Shown: positions 17,593 through 27,148 of the stretch, one piece after another
Layout of the letters: each line of letters starts with the position of its first letter
Numbering within the stretch: the stretch's first letter is position 1
DNA from: Spiribacter halobius
GTDB taxonomy: Bacteria > Pseudomonadota > Gammaproteobacteria > Nitrococcales > Nitrococcaceae
Assembly (NCBI RefSeq): GCF_020883455.1
Contig: NZ_CP086615.1
Coordinates: forward strand, 4,108,351 to 4,172,350
Direction of reading: 5' to 3'
Length of the DNA: 64,000 bases
Position numbers and translations under genes: made by a program
Notes under the pieces: generated by a model
The model's database searches: none
What the model saw: the letters and a program-made list of their open reading frames with translations, nothing else
What the model was told of the DNA's origin: nothing

Positions 17593-20049
17593 TCAAACCA
17601 GTTCGGCTTGATGGCACCTAGCCCCTTGATAGGTGTACCCGACGTAACACTTCACCCTATCCCCCGCCTCAAGCATTTCCCATACCTCCGGGTCCATACA
17701 CTCCTCTGATGCGTACACACTCATTCCCCAACCGTCAATTTGTACAAACCCAAACCGATCCTTTTTCTCATAAAGCGTACCAAACTTTCGAGTTGGCGCG
17801 CTCCACCCCCCCATTAGGTCGCGCACCTTACTCCGCGCTGCATATGAAATCCTCGACCGCTGCAACTCCCTAAAGATATCCAACGCTCTATTTCTCTCAG
17901 CCGGGTCATCAGATTCAATCGCATACCGTGCGTCCCAAAACTTAGCTTCGTAGTTCCTATCTCCTGGCGTGTACGCTCGCCGATAGTGATACGACAATTC
18001 TGACTTGTCCGCGCCCACCCGCCTCAAGATCTCACCGTAATAAAAGTGAAGACGACGATCTGCCCGCCGACGGTCTAAGGCCCTCCCAAGAACATCCAAT
18101 GCCTTCTCTGCATCTCCTGCATCTTCATACAGCGCCGCGAGTCGCGCAGCGATCAGTGGATCTCGATCATTTTCGCGAAACGCCCGCTCCAAAGCATCTT
18201 TAGCTCTCTGACTATCCCTAAGCGTCCGGGCAAGGTCCGCTTCCAGCTTGAACAAATATCCATCTCCTGGAAACCTACGCTTGCTTTCGCCCAACTCCGC
18301 TTCAGCTCTCCGCATCGCTTCATCGATTACGCGCTCAGAGATCTTGTCATCCGACAGCGCGTCCTGAAGATCAGCCAGCGCCAACTCAACGAGCGTCCCA
18401 TCAATGTAGGGCGTGTGCCCCTCTCGTTCCCGAAGGCCATATAACAAGGACCGTGCTTCACTCCGCCGTTTTCCGCGTATAGAGGAGTCCCCTGCTTCCG
18501 AAGCCATATCCCTCCATACAACAGCAAGACTATGAACTATGCTTTCATCCAGCGGATCCACAGAGCGTGCTTCCGCCAGTAACTCTCTTGCCGACTCCAA
18601 ACTACCATTCGGCCGAATCCGCTCAAAGTTAGCCATCTGCTGAAGCAAATATGAATCGCGCCCAACCTTTTCCAAGGCGCGAATGTAAATGCTGCTTACG
18701 TCTTGATACTCGGGAAACACTTCGGTTAGCTTTTTCGCCCTAAGCAGCCCGCGAAAAGACATCCGATCCGACTGGTAAGAGATATTTATTTTATCTAAAA
18801 TTCTAGCATACTCGTTAAATCGGTCATCAGAGTCAACGAAGGCTTGTTCAAAAACAATCTCCGCAATGTCTGGGTGCCTGGCGACGTAGTGCGCGTCAGC
18901 CCCATTCTGACCTTCCCACAAGACCACTCTTTCCAAAGGTTTGTGCAACCGACTCTTGAAGTCATCGAACGCTATACCATAGATCCTACCGATTAGTCCT
19001 GCGCGTACTGGAACGCGAAGCCGATTGAGCGTACAAACTGTTCTATACAGTAGTTTTGCTTCCTTAGGTTCAATGGAGCGGTACTCATCACCAATAATAT
19101 CTTCGAAGCGCTTCCCCATCGTCGCTTCGTGGAGCGCTACCAGCAACTGTCGCCCATGAACCTCACGAAGTTCCCTGACCCGCTCATCGTGCGACTTCTT
19201 CTCTAGATTCGGCCCAAGACAATTCGACTTATCAAGCAACTCAACCAGTTGCTCAATCTCGCTCTCGTTTAGATACCGAACCTCGAAAATCAACGTAACC
19301 AACTCGTCAAGACCGGTGCACCGGTTGTTCCATTCACTAAACCGTTCCGCTGTGATGATCGTTAGAGGAAGACTCTGTCGCGCCGCTTTATGGAAAAGCC
19401 TTTCAATACTACGCACGTTGTTCGCCGCGTTGTCCCAAAATAGGAGGATTCGTTCCTTCGTCGCCCGATATATCTCCTGCAGTATATCAATGTCGACGTC
19501 ACCGAGTGACTGCACCCAAAGAACCGCACCCAGTCCGGCGTCCTTCGCGTCCCACGCAGCCTGTCTCAGAATTACCGTTTTCCCAGAGCCTGCTTCTCCC
19601 TTGAGTACGACCAACTCAGACGGCGCGGGACGGTCTTCTTCAGGGGTAAGCTGGGCTGCACTCCTAAGCTTGTCTCCGAGACTACGGTGGACATTGAGAC
19701 CGTCCGCAATCGGGTACCAACCGAGATCGGATCCACTATAGAAGAGGGCGGGCCTTGAACTTTCTACGGCCATCCCTTTATAAAGATACTCGACATCGTC
19801 AGTGAGGAATCGGACCAGTTCTTCTGAGGGGGCGTCGTGTGTAACAAAAAGTGATTGAATGGGATGCTCTACCGGAGGACGAGCAAAACTCAGCGTACGC
19901 TCATTGGTTGGGATTCTTTCGGCTAGTTCATTAAGAAATTCCTCAAAGGTTTGATTCAAGACTGTTATTCTTCGCGTGGACCAATAATCGACTTCCGGCT
20001 GCTTCACATTGGGACGTACGATATAATACTTCGGCCGTTCCTGAAGGTT
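17593..20049 (-). pseudogene. STAND NTPase-TPR-cold-shock-like part of an IS-split SIR2-STAND defence gene
   Basis: This is the 3' part (818 codons) of a gene whose 5' SIR2 part lies beyond the IS3 element. The segment begins NLQERPKYYIV. It has a P-loop GEAGSGKTVI at residues 368-377 of the reconstructed protein, a Walker-B-like RILLFWDNAAN, a helical region, then TPR-like helices (for example DPLIAARLAALYEDAGDAEKALDVL). It ends in a small beta-rich domain (TLYEKKDRFGFVQIDGWG...) resembling cold-shock or S1 folds. STAND proteins of this design (Avs-like) sense phage proteins and trigger an effector; here NAD-consuming SIR2 would be the effector. Base composition is clearly more AT-rich than the flanking genes, suggesting transfer. 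As it stands this half lacks its effector and a start signal. Confidence 0.8.
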
Positions 20050-20152
20050 CCTTTCCCCCGCCCCCCGGTTTTCTTGGACACCGCACTGGGGGCAAGGTCC
20101 CAGGTGAGTAGCCGGGGCCATCCCCTTGCTGGCAGCAGTGAAGGAGGTGTCC

Positions 20153-20488
20153 ATGAGCCAGCGCGATACGCAGGGGAAGAAGGACAAGGGGCGCTTCTCG
20201 AGCAAGCGCAAGACCGAGGCCGTGCTGCGCCTGCTCCGGGGCGAGGACCTGGACACGCTGAGTCGCGAGCTCGGGGTGACGGCGGCATGCCTGAGCCGCT
20301 GGCGTGAGGAGTTTCTCGCCGGCGGTGAAGCGGGGTTGAAGAGCCGTACGGCGGACGGGCGCGAGCAGCAGATCCGCGAGCTGCAAGCCAAGGTCGGCGA
20401 GCTCACCATGGACCTGGAGGCCTCGCGCGAGGCGGTCAGCCGCCTCAAGGAGGGGCGCCCTTTGGACCTGAGGAGGTCGAGCTCATGA
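20153..20488 (+). CDS. IS3-family transposase OrfA
   Basis: A 111-residue helix-turn-helix protein: SSKRKTEAVLRLLRGEDLDTLSRELGVTAACLSRWREEFLAGG is the IS3 OrfA DNA-binding core, followed by a leucine-rich coiled coil (QQIRELQAKVGELTMDLEASREAV) used for dimerisation. The ATG at 20153 has a strong AAGGAGGT site just upstream, better than the earlier ATG at 20126. It overlaps orfB by ATGA. It is a partner of OrfB in end recognition. Confidence 0.85.
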   Translation: MSQRDTQGKKDKGRFSSKRKTEAVLRLLRGEDLDTLSRELGVTAACLSRWREEFLAGGEAGLKSRTADGREQQIRELQAKVGELTMDLEASREAVSRLKEGRPLDLRRSSS

Positions 20489-21381
20489 GCCGGGCGTGCT
20501 CGATCTCCACGGGCAAGCCCTTCGGTGTGGTCCGGCTCTGCCGGGAGTGGGGCATCCCCCGCTCGACGGTCTATGCGCACCGTCACAGCGGCGCACAGCC
20601 GGCACAGCCACCCGCCCGGCGGGGGCCCGGCACGGTTCAGGGTGACGCGGAGTTGATCGCGGCCATCAAGACGACCATCCAGAGCTCGCCGTTCACCGGC
20701 GAGGGCCATCGCAAGGTCTGGGCCCGGCTGCGCCAGCAGGGCATCCGCACGGGCAAGCCCCGCGTGCTGCGGCTGATGCGCGACGCCGGGCTGCTCGCCC
20801 CGCAACGCCCCGGCCGCGACCATGGCCCCTGGGTGCATGACGGCACGATCGTCACCGAGGCCCTGGACCTCATGTGGGCCACCGATGCGACCAGCACCTG
20901 GCTGCCCGGCAGCGGCCAGGCCACCGTGTTCGCCGTGATTGATCACTGCACCAACGAGTGCCTGGGGCTGCACGCCGCGCGGCCGGGGACGCGCTTCGAG
21001 GCGCTCGAGCCGCTGCGCCAGGCCGTACGGCGCGTCTTCGGCGGCTTCCATGAGGGCATCACCCGAGGGCTGGCACTGCGCCATGATCATGGCAGCCAGT
21101 ATGTCTCGGACGCCTTCCAGGACGAGGTCCGCTTCCTCGGCATGGTCTCCTCGCCGGCGTTCGTCTACGCGCCCGAGGGCAACGGCGTGGTGGAGCGGTT
21201 CTTCCGCACCCTCAAGGAGCAGTTCCTCTGGTGCCACGGCGCGCGCACCCTGGAGCAGCTGAACGAGCAGCTCCAGCAGTGGCGACATCGCTACAACGAG
21301 CAGTGGCTGATCCAGCGCCACGGGCACCGCTCACCGGCGGAGGTCCGGAGAGCCTTTCAGGCCACGACGGCAGCAGCGTGA
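20485..21381 (+). CDS. IS3-family transposase OrfB (DDE integrase)
   Basis: A 298-residue rve-type integrase. The catalytic triad can be read in MWATDAT (D), LRHDHGSQY (D) and GNGVVERFFRTLKE (E). The N-terminal part carries the HTH_21-like region GEGHRKVWARLRQQGIR. It begins at an ATG overlapping the orfA stop, so it may be made by re-initiation instead of, or besides, the frameshifting common in IS3 elements. The frame looks intact, so the element is probably active. Confidence 0.92.
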   Translation: MSRACSISTGKPFGVVRLCREWGIPRSTVYAHRHSGAQPAQPPARRGPGTVQGDAELIAAIKTTIQSSPFTGEGHRKVWARLRQQGIRTGKPRVLRLMRDAGLLAPQRPGRDHGPWVHDGTIVTEALDLMWATDATSTWLPGSGQATVFAVIDHCTNECLGLHAARPGTRFEALEPLRQAVRRVFGGFHEGITRGLALRHDHGSQYVSDAFQDEVRFLGMVSSPAFVYAPEGNGVVERFFRTLKEQFLWCHGARTLEQLNEQLQQWRHRYNEQWLIQRHGHRSPAEVRRAFQATTAAA

Positions 21382-21418
21382 ATACAGTCATCCTGGTGTC
21401 CAAGAAACCGAGAGCGGT

Positions 21419-22072
21419 TCACCTTCCAATCTGCTTTATCACTTCTCGGATATTTTGGTCCTGCAAGCTGTGGCCAACAAAAACGATTGTGTTCTCGTGG
21501 CCTAGATCGTAAAGATAGCCAAATAGGCGATCACGATATTTCTTATAATCTATATACTGCTCTGTCGAAAGGATCAGCGGCAGACTGGAATCATGCGTAC
21601 GCGTGATGCAGCCATGGAGCTTTACTAGCGGCACAATATCATTTGTTCGTCGGGTTTCATCTAGATTGTCGGAATTGGACAGGATAACCCGTGGCGATTG
21701 AAGTCGGTCGTGGCATTGTTCGTAAACGATCTCCGGCAGTCTGTCGTAGTTGGTCGTGAAAATTGCGCGCCAGTTGAACTGCGGTATCTGCAGGTGAAAA
21801 TCAGCCGGAGCAATGTCTGCGAATTGACTGGCGACAAAGTCTTGGACTGAAAACAAGCTGTCAGCCTCGACAGCTAGATCCGCAACGAATGCAAGACTCT
21901 CATTTTTATACTCGCCATCTAAAAACTGGTCCGAGATAAGTTCGCGTAACCCTTCACCAAGGACTGGTTTCTTTTCCCGAGGAAGTGTTGTCCCTTGCAA
22001 AGCTCCAGCACCCAAGAAGAGGATGACACGTCCCTCAGTTAGTCTGTTTATTAAAGCCTCGGGAACAGACAT
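21419..22072 (-). pseudogene. SIR2 effector domain, 5' fragment of the IS-split SIR2-STAND gene
   Basis: The first 217 codons encode a SIR2-like NAD-binding domain: VILFLGAGAL near residue 12, NWRAIFTTNYDRLPE near 110, LVKLHGCI near 160 and TIVFVGHSLQDQNIREVIKQIGR at the end. The frame then meets a TGA within the IS end. The start at 22072 (MSVPEAL) has AAGGA eight bases upstream; an ATG nine bases earlier overlaps that site. Rejoined with the 3' part the protein is 1035 residues. A free SIR2 domain might still be made, without its sensor; whether it is toxic or inert is unknown. Confidence 0.82.
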
Positions 22073-22287
22073 GGTGGTCATCCTTATCGTTGGATGTTGG
22101 AGGTGCACGTAGCGCTTATGACATTGGACGATCTACCGGCATCCCGGTCAACCTCCGGAACCGGTACGCCAAACGGCGTGGCCGTGCATTGCCAAAGCCT
22201 AGTTGCGTTCTGGGGCGCGGAGTCGAACCGGTAAGGAGGGTGACCCAATAGATCACGGTTCTTGAAGTCCGAGTGTCCGATCTGGGT

Positions 22288-23973
22288 CCAGGCTGTGTGA
22301 AAACCCGGGGTATACTGGGTTCCTCGGCGGTAAGGCGGGGACCAAGCGATGAAGCGCTTCGTTGTCGGCGAGGCCCGTGGTCAAAGCACCCTGTTCCCGG
22401 CTTACCTTGATGACTTCATCGCAGACGACAATCCGGTCCGGGCCGTCGAGGCGTTCGTGGAAGGTCTCAATCTCCGGGCCTTGGGCTTCGACGGTGTCGA
22501 TCCGCACGCCACGGGCCGCCCCGCCTATCATCCCGCGACGCTGCTCAAGATCTACATCTACGGTTACCTGAATCGGATTCAGTCGAGCCGACGCCTGGAG
22601 CGCGAGACTCAGCGCAATGTCGAGCTCATGTGGCTGGCCGAGCGCCTGTCACCGGACTTCAAGACCATTGCCGACTTCCGCCGCGACAACGGCAAGGCGA
22701 TCCGGGGGGTGTGCCGCGAGTTCGTGCTGCTGTGCCGGCGGCTGAATCTCTTCTCGCAGGCGTTGGTGGTCATCGACGGCAGCAAGTTCAAGGCAGTCAA
22801 CAATCGCGACCGTAACTTCACCGCCGCCAAGATGAAGCGGCGCATGGAGCAAATCGAGCAGAGCATCGAGCGGTATCTCGGCCAGCTCGATTACGCCGAT
22901 CGCGACGAGCCCTCGGTAGCGGAGGCGAAGACGACACGCCTCAAAGAGAAGATCGCACGACTCAAGGAGGAAGCGCAGCGCCTTGCGGCCATCGAAGTAC
23001 AGCGCCGCCAGGCGTCCGATGAACAGATCTCGCTGACCGACCCGGACGCGCGCTCCATGGCCACCAGTGGCCGCGGCACCGGCATGGTGGGATACAACGT
23101 GCAGACCGCCGTGGACAGCGAGCACCACCTGATCGTCGCCCACGAGGTGACGAACATAGGTAACGATCGCGGGCAACTGGCCAGAATGGCCACGCAGGCC
23201 AAGGAAGCGCTGACAGCGGAGGAACTCACGGTGGTCGCCGACCGAGGCTACTTCAAGGGCGAGGAGATCCTCGCCTGCGAAACCGACGGCATCACCACCT
23301 ATCTGCCCAAGCCCCAGACCTCGGGGAACCAGGCGAAGGGATTATTCCCGCGACACGCTTTCCGCTACCGGAGCGAAGACGACGAGTACGAATGCCCGGC
23401 CGGCGAGCGCCTCCGATGGCGATTCACCACCGTCGAGAAGGGACAGACGCTTCACTGCTACTGGAGTTCGGCCTGCCCTGGGTGTTCGCTGCGCCCCCGG
23501 TGTACCGGTGGTCAGCAACGGCGCATCAAGCGCTGGGAGCATGAAGCCGTGCTGGAGGCGGTCCAGGCAAGGCTCGAACGTCGCCCGGAGGTCATGCGCA
23601 TCCGGCGGCAAACTGTCGAGCATCCATTCGGCACACTGAAATCCTGGATGGGCTCAACGCACTTCCTGACGAAGACGCTCGAGCACGTGAGCACCGAGAT
23701 GAGCCTCCATGTGCTCGCCTACAACCTCAAACGGGTCGTCAACATCCTCGGTTGCAGACCCCTGGCCGAGGCCATGCAGATTTGAGTGGCAGGGCGGCAT
23801 ACCGTCCCGAAACCGCCCAACGGCCCTCCTAGGGAATAATCGGCCTGTAGATACATCGGCAGAGGAGTCTCTGCTGCGACCGGGTACAGATTCCGGCACG
23901 GCAGCTGTGGCTGCCCACCGCCGGTCCGGAACCGCCCTCTGCGCTGCTCAGAGGGTGTTTTCACACGGCCTGG
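22288..23973 (+). mobile_element. IS1182-family insertion sequence
   Basis: An element of about 1.69 kb bounded by inverted repeats CCAGGCTGTGTGAAAAC (from 22288) and its near-perfect inverse GTTTTCACACGGCCTGG (ending 23973); one base differs. It holds one transposase gene. The right end stops five bases short of the SDR stop codon, so the SDR is not damaged. I could not establish a target duplication. Confidence 0.85.
22349..23785 (+). CDS. IS1182-family transposase
   Basis: A 478-residue DDE transposase. The N-terminal DUF772-like region (NPVRAVEAFVEGLNL, HPATLLKIYIYGYLNRIQSSRRLERETQRNVELMWL, KTIADFRRDN) and the DDE_Tnp_1 core with VVIDGSKFKAVNN, VVADRGYF and the C-terminal HPFGTLKSWMGSTHFLT block are typical of IS1182. 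A central coiled coil (about 165-215) separates the first and second catalytic aspartates. A zinc-like CPAGE...CPGCSLRPRC cluster precedes the last motif. The frame is intact. Confidence 0.92.
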   Translation: MKRFVVGEARGQSTLFPAYLDDFIADDNPVRAVEAFVEGLNLRALGFDGVDPHATGRPAYHPATLLKIYIYGYLNRIQSSRRLERETQRNVELMWLAERLSPDFKTIADFRRDNGKAIRGVCREFVLLCRRLNLFSQALVVIDGSKFKAVNNRDRNFTAAKMKRRMEQIEQSIERYLGQLDYADRDEPSVAEAKTTRLKEKIARLKEEAQRLAAIEVQRRQASDEQISLTDPDARSMATSGRGTGMVGYNVQTAVDSEHHLIVAHEVTNIGNDRGQLARMATQAKEALTAEELTVVADRGYFKGEEILACETDGITTYLPKPQTSGNQAKGLFPRHAFRYRSEDDEYECPAGERLRWRFTTVEKGQTLHCYWSSACPGCSLRPRCTGGQQRRIKRWEHEAVLEAVQARLERRPEVMRIRRQTVEHPFGTLKSWMGSTHFLTKTLEHVSTEMSLHVLAYNLKRVVNILGCRPLAEAMQI

Positions 23974-23977
23974 GTCG

Positions 23978-24733
23978 CTACCTGCCACCCGCCAACTCGA
24001 TGAAACTCCCGGTTGCGTAGGAAGCTTCGTCTGACAGCAGCCAAAGGATGGCGCTGGCGACCTCTTCCGGCTGCCCACCGCGCTGCATGGGCAAAGATGC
24101 CTTCAGGCGATCGACCCTGCCCGGCTCTCCGCCGTCGGCGTGCATGTCGGTGTATATGAATGCCGGACGCACGGCGTTAACCCGGATCCCCTCGCCTGCA
24201 ACCTCACGGGACAGGCCGATGGTCAAGGTATCCATTGCCCCTTTGGACGCCGCGTAGTCGACGTACTCTCCGGCCGCCCCCAGACGCGAGGCCGCCGAGG
24301 AGACGTTCACGATGGCACCCCCCTGACCGCCGTGCCTCGTCGACATGCGCCGCACCGCTTCCCGGCAGCAGAGGAACGCGCCGGTCACGTTGGTCGCGAG
24401 TATCCTGGTCAGCCGCGCGGCATCGATGTTCTCCACGCGGCACTGCTGCTCGAGCACGCCGGCATTGTTGACCAGGGCGGCCACCGGCCCGAGCGCCTCT
24501 TCCGCCTGCTCGAACAAAGCCTGCACATCGGTCTCGGAGGCCACGTCCGCCGCGAGCGCCCGCGCCTGCCCGCCGTTGGCCGTGATCTCGGCGACCACTC
24601 CCTCGGCCGCCTCGCGATTGCGGTAATAGTTGATGCAGACCGCATAACCGCGCCGCGCCGCCAGGCGTGCGGTAGCCGCACCGATTCCCCGGCTTCCGCC
24701 GGTGACAATGACCATCGGCTGCCCTGCCCCCAT
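23978..24733 (-). CDS. Short-chain dehydrogenase/reductase (SDR)
   Basis: A 251-residue classical SDR. Cofactor motif TGGSRGIG near residue 12, NNAG near 90, catalytic serine in NVSSAASRLG and the YVDYAASK active-site motif near 160 are visible. An SDR of this size reduces a carbonyl or oxidises an alcohol with NAD(P). The VNYYRNREAAEGVV-like region after the second strand suggests NADP preference, weakly. The substrate is unknown. The next gene upstream is a VOC protein on the same strand; the IS1182 element abuts its 3' end. Confidence 0.88.
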   Translation of the reverse strand: MGAGQPMVIVTGGSRGIGAATARLAARRGYAVCINYYRNREAAEGVVAEITANGGQARALAADVASETDVQALFEQAEEALGPVAALVNNAGVLEQQCRVENIDAARLTRILATNVTGAFLCCREAVRRMSTRHGGQGGAIVNVSSAASRLGAAGEYVDYAASKGAMDTLTIGLSREVAGEGIRVNAVRPAFIYTDMHADGGEPGRVDRLKASLPMQRGGQPEEVASAILWLLSDEASYATGSFIELAGGR

Positions 24734-24805
24734 TACTGCGGCTCCAATGACGGTGCTCCCCCGGAGGTCGAGCGGTGACGGCGACCAGGCCGGAGTCCCT
24801 GCTCG

Positions 24806-25222
24806 TCACGCATCTTCGTCCTTGGGGCCGATCCAGAACAGGGGATTGTGGGCGACCTCCCAAAGGTAGCCGTCGGGATCAGCGAAGTAGCCAGAGTAGC
24901 CGCCCCAGAAGACCTTTCGGGGCGCCCTCACGAGCCTGGCGCCGGCCGCGGCGGCCTGCTCCATGACCTCGTCCACCGCCGGCTCGGACTTCACGTTGTG
25001 AGCGATTGCAATGCCGGCAAAGCCGCTGCCGTCCGGCGCGATCCCCGCATCCTCCGCCAGCGCCTCGCGGCCGTATAGCGCCAGCCAGCTGCCGTTCAGC
25101 GTGAAGAAGGCCACTTCCGGCGGTGAGTCCATCCTCGGCAGCCCAAGCCCGTGCTCGTAGAACCGGACCGATGCTTCCAGGTCCCTGACGCCGAGGGTAA
25201 TCATGCTGATTCTCGGCTGCAT
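24806..25222 (-). CDS. VOC (glyoxalase/bleomycin-resistance) family protein
   Basis: A 138-residue vicinal-oxygen-chelate protein with two beta-alpha-beta-beta-beta modules: ITLGVRDLEASVRFYEHGLGLPR at the start and GYSGYFADPDGYLWEVAHNP at the end, the latter containing the usual metal-ligand glutamate. Members include glyoxalases, dioxygenases and drug-binding proteins; no activity can be assigned. GGAG five bases before the ATG at 25222 fixes the start. It may form a two-gene unit with the downstream SDR. Confidence 0.87.
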   Translation of the reverse strand: MQPRISMITLGVRDLEASVRFYEHGLGLPRMDSPPEVAFFTLNGSWLALYGREALAEDAGIAPDGSGFAGIAIAHNVKSEPAVDEVMEQAAAAGARLVRAPRKVFWGGYSGYFADPDGYLWEVAHNPLFWIGPKDEDA

Positions 25223-25457
25223 CCTGACTCCCTCCCGCTCCGGCGCGGGAACGCACGCCACCGCCGCTCAGTGTAGCCCCCGCGGTCGCGCCCGGTTGCG
25301 CGCCGGGGCGAGCGACCGCGGTGGGTCGGCTTTGTCCCCCCTGGGTGGTCGAGCGAGAAACGACTCGAGCTCACTCTGGCTGCGTCGGAGTTTCAGCACT
25401 GCGCTGACAGGGAAGACGCGCCGATGCTGGGTCCCCAAGGCTCGTCGCGCGTCTTGT

Positions 25458-26183
25458 TCAGCGTCCGGCTCTCTGGTCATTGCCCGCGGTCGGTGGAACC
25501 GACGTGGCGAGGACGATCGCCTGTGCCACGTACATCCAGTAGATATCAGCATAGCGGCTGGCCGTGCGATGCCCCCAGGCCATGAGCAGTGCCAAGGCAA
25601 CGAAGACGCCCGCGGCGATCGCGGCGGCTTGCGCCGTGAGGTTGCCCGCAGTGAAGCGCACTGCGAGCGTACCCAGTATCCAGACTGCGCTCGCGCCCGC
25701 CGTGAACGTCACCGATGCGGCGAAGCGCGCGGTTGAGGCGATGCGATCCACTACGCCCGCGATGGGCGAGGCGTAAGCCGCTGCATGGAGACGATTCTCT
25801 GTCCAGCGTTGTTGGCGGAGGCGGCATCCGGGGAGCGCGATACCGTTCCAGGTGTTCAATTTGCTCTCCAGCTGCTGCCAGGGAATCTGGCCGTCGCCAT
25901 GAAATGGATGGTTGGGCGGCGCCGGGAACAGCCTTCGCACGCGCCCGGTCGTCCCCCGATAGTAGAGATAGACCATCCTCGAGGTGCCAAGGCCAAACAC
26001 ATACGCGAAAGCCAGCGCGGCTGCACTGCCGAGAATGCCAGGGTCCGGTGCCGAGACGATGTAGCGGCCCCAGGCGGGGATCGAGGCGCTGACTGCCAGC
26101 AGAAACAGGCCACCGCCGACCAGGCCGGAGAAGAGGAAGCCGACCACCTCGAAGATGCCGAGGCGGGAGGTGGTGTTCTGCAT
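25458..26183 (-). CDS. Hypothetical four-helix membrane protein
   Basis: A 241-residue protein I do not recognise. It has four hydrophobic segments: about 11-37, 51-75, 155-175 and 185-210. A hydrophilic region of about 70 residues with several Arg, Trp and Gln residues lies between helices two and three, probably cytoplasmic. Codon use and GC content match a real gene. It is alone on its strand between the VOC gene and an unoccupied 477-base stretch, so its relation to the Tn7-like region is unclear; it may be cargo or ordinary chromosome. Confidence 0.65.
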   Translation of the reverse strand: MQNTTSRLGIFEVVGFLFSGLVGGGLFLLAVSASIPAWGRYIVSAPDPGILGSAAALAFAYVFGLGTSRMVYLYYRGTTGRVRRLFPAPPNHPFHGDGQIPWQQLESKLNTWNGIALPGCRLRQQRWTENRLHAAAYASPIAGVVDRIASTARFAASVTFTAGASAVWILGTLAVRFTAGNLTAQAAAIAAGVFVALALLMAWGHRTASRYADIYWMYVAQAIVLATSVPPTAGNDQRAGR

Positions 26184-26660
26184 GCCTGGCCCTCCGCGCC
26201 GTCGCGAGTCTTGGGCACCATTGGTACGCAGAGTTTAGTCGGCGCGGCAGAGGCGGCGTCGTTCGCCGCGCTCCTGGCAGGGGCGAGTGCGCCATGACTT
26301 GGCAGCACTGCGCGGAACCCGCGCGAACACGGAGCACGCGGCTCACCGCGGCCCTCCCTGGCGCCGTGAGCGCGTGCTACACCCCGCTGCCGTCAAACCG
26401 CCGGTCCGCGTCATACCCGCCGCCCGAAACGGCGCGCGCGACTCCGAGTATCTAGCGGTCGTCTCTTAAGAGGTTCTCCGCGGTGAGGCCCTTCCCGCGG
26501 CCCCAACGCCTCCAGGGTCTCGACCTTGTCGAGCCTCAGCGATCCGCGGGGGGCAACCACCACCACGTGACAAGACGGCAGGGCTGGTCGAGCGCGTGTT
26601 CTTCACGGGTCCGGGGGAAGCGTTCTCCCCAGAAGATCGTAGCCGTCGTTGCTCACCAGG
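26184..26660. other. 477-base gene-free stretch, possible boundary of the Tn7-like region
   Basis: No convincing gene on either strand. The stretch is GC-rich and includes CTTAAGAGGTT at about 26466-26476. This shares the octamer AAGAGGTT with the glmS-side repeats but stands alone. No TGT...ACA-type terminus or repeat array was found, so a transposon left end here is only a possibility. Confidence 0.35.
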
Positions 26661-27026
26661 CTAGCGTTGCCACCCGAAATAGTCCGCTAGGGCGTCCAGC
26701 TCCCCGGGATGCGCGGCAAAGTGCGCACGCACCTCGTCACGGCTCTGCTTACGCAATCGTTCCCGATACGCGTCCGACGTCGTCTCGTCGAGCCTTTCCC
26801 GCAGCGCCGCGAGCTGGGACCGTGTGTCGCGAATGCTCTCGCCCATGACTTCGAGCGCTGCCTCCAGCTCGCGCTCACAGTCGAAGTTCGGGTCGTAGGC
26901 CTCGATGGCACGGCGGACCACTTCAGACCCCGAGATCTGCTCCCGCTCACTGATTTGCCGCACCGTGTCAATTTGCTCCGGCGCGAGAAGCCAGTGCCGG
27001 CGATTGAGACGCTCTCGGGCTGGCAT
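26661..27026 (-). CDS. Hypothetical protein with ribbon-helix-helix-like N-terminus
   Basis: A 121-residue protein. Residues about 10-40 (WLLAPEQIDTVRQISEREQISGSEVVRRAIEAYDP) have the strand-helix-helix pattern and spacing of CopG/Arc-type DNA-binding domains. The rest is a charged helical, probably coiled-coil tail ending in LADYFGWQR. GGAGAGG five bases upstream supports the ATG at 27026. It may be a small regulator of the adjacent mobile-element genes. I do not recognise a named family. Confidence 0.65.
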   Translation of the reverse strand: MPARERLNRRHWLLAPEQIDTVRQISEREQISGSEVVRRAIEAYDPNFDCERELEAALEVMGESIRDTRSQLAALRERLDETTSDAYRERLRKQSRDEVRAHFAAHPGELDALADYFGWQR

Positions 27027-27148
27027 GGGACCCTCTCCGACTGACACCCGACGACCCACACCCCGACACTATAGGACCTAGGCAGCGGACCTTCATCGCA
27101 GCCGTGTGGGCTGGAACTTACTACGGCTGCAGCCATCGTTCGACACCC

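Larger units (their letters stand above)
20054..21421 (+). mobile_element. IS3-family insertion sequence inside the SIR2-STAND gene
   Basis: A 1368-bp element with terminal inverted repeats sharing GGTTT(T)CTTGGACACC near each end (20054-20082 and about 21395-21421). A 4-bp target duplication, CCTT, flanks it at 20050-20053 and 21422-21425. Removing the element plus one CCTT rejoins the interrupted gene in frame (KQIGR to NLQERPK), which fixes the boundaries. It encodes orfA and orfB of an IS3-type transposase. Intact ORFs, ends and duplication point to a recent insertion. Confidence 0.88.

Noticed and set aside
20070..21327. Apparent N-terminal extension of the STAND frame across the IS element
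   Set aside because: It is the antisense of orfA and orfB. The IS ends and target duplication show that the gene was interrupted, not extended.
26458..26480. Possible matching Tn7 left end (GTCTCTTAAGAGGTT)
   Set aside because: It shares only eight or so bases with the glmS-side repeats, occurs once and is itself palindromic, so chance is likely.
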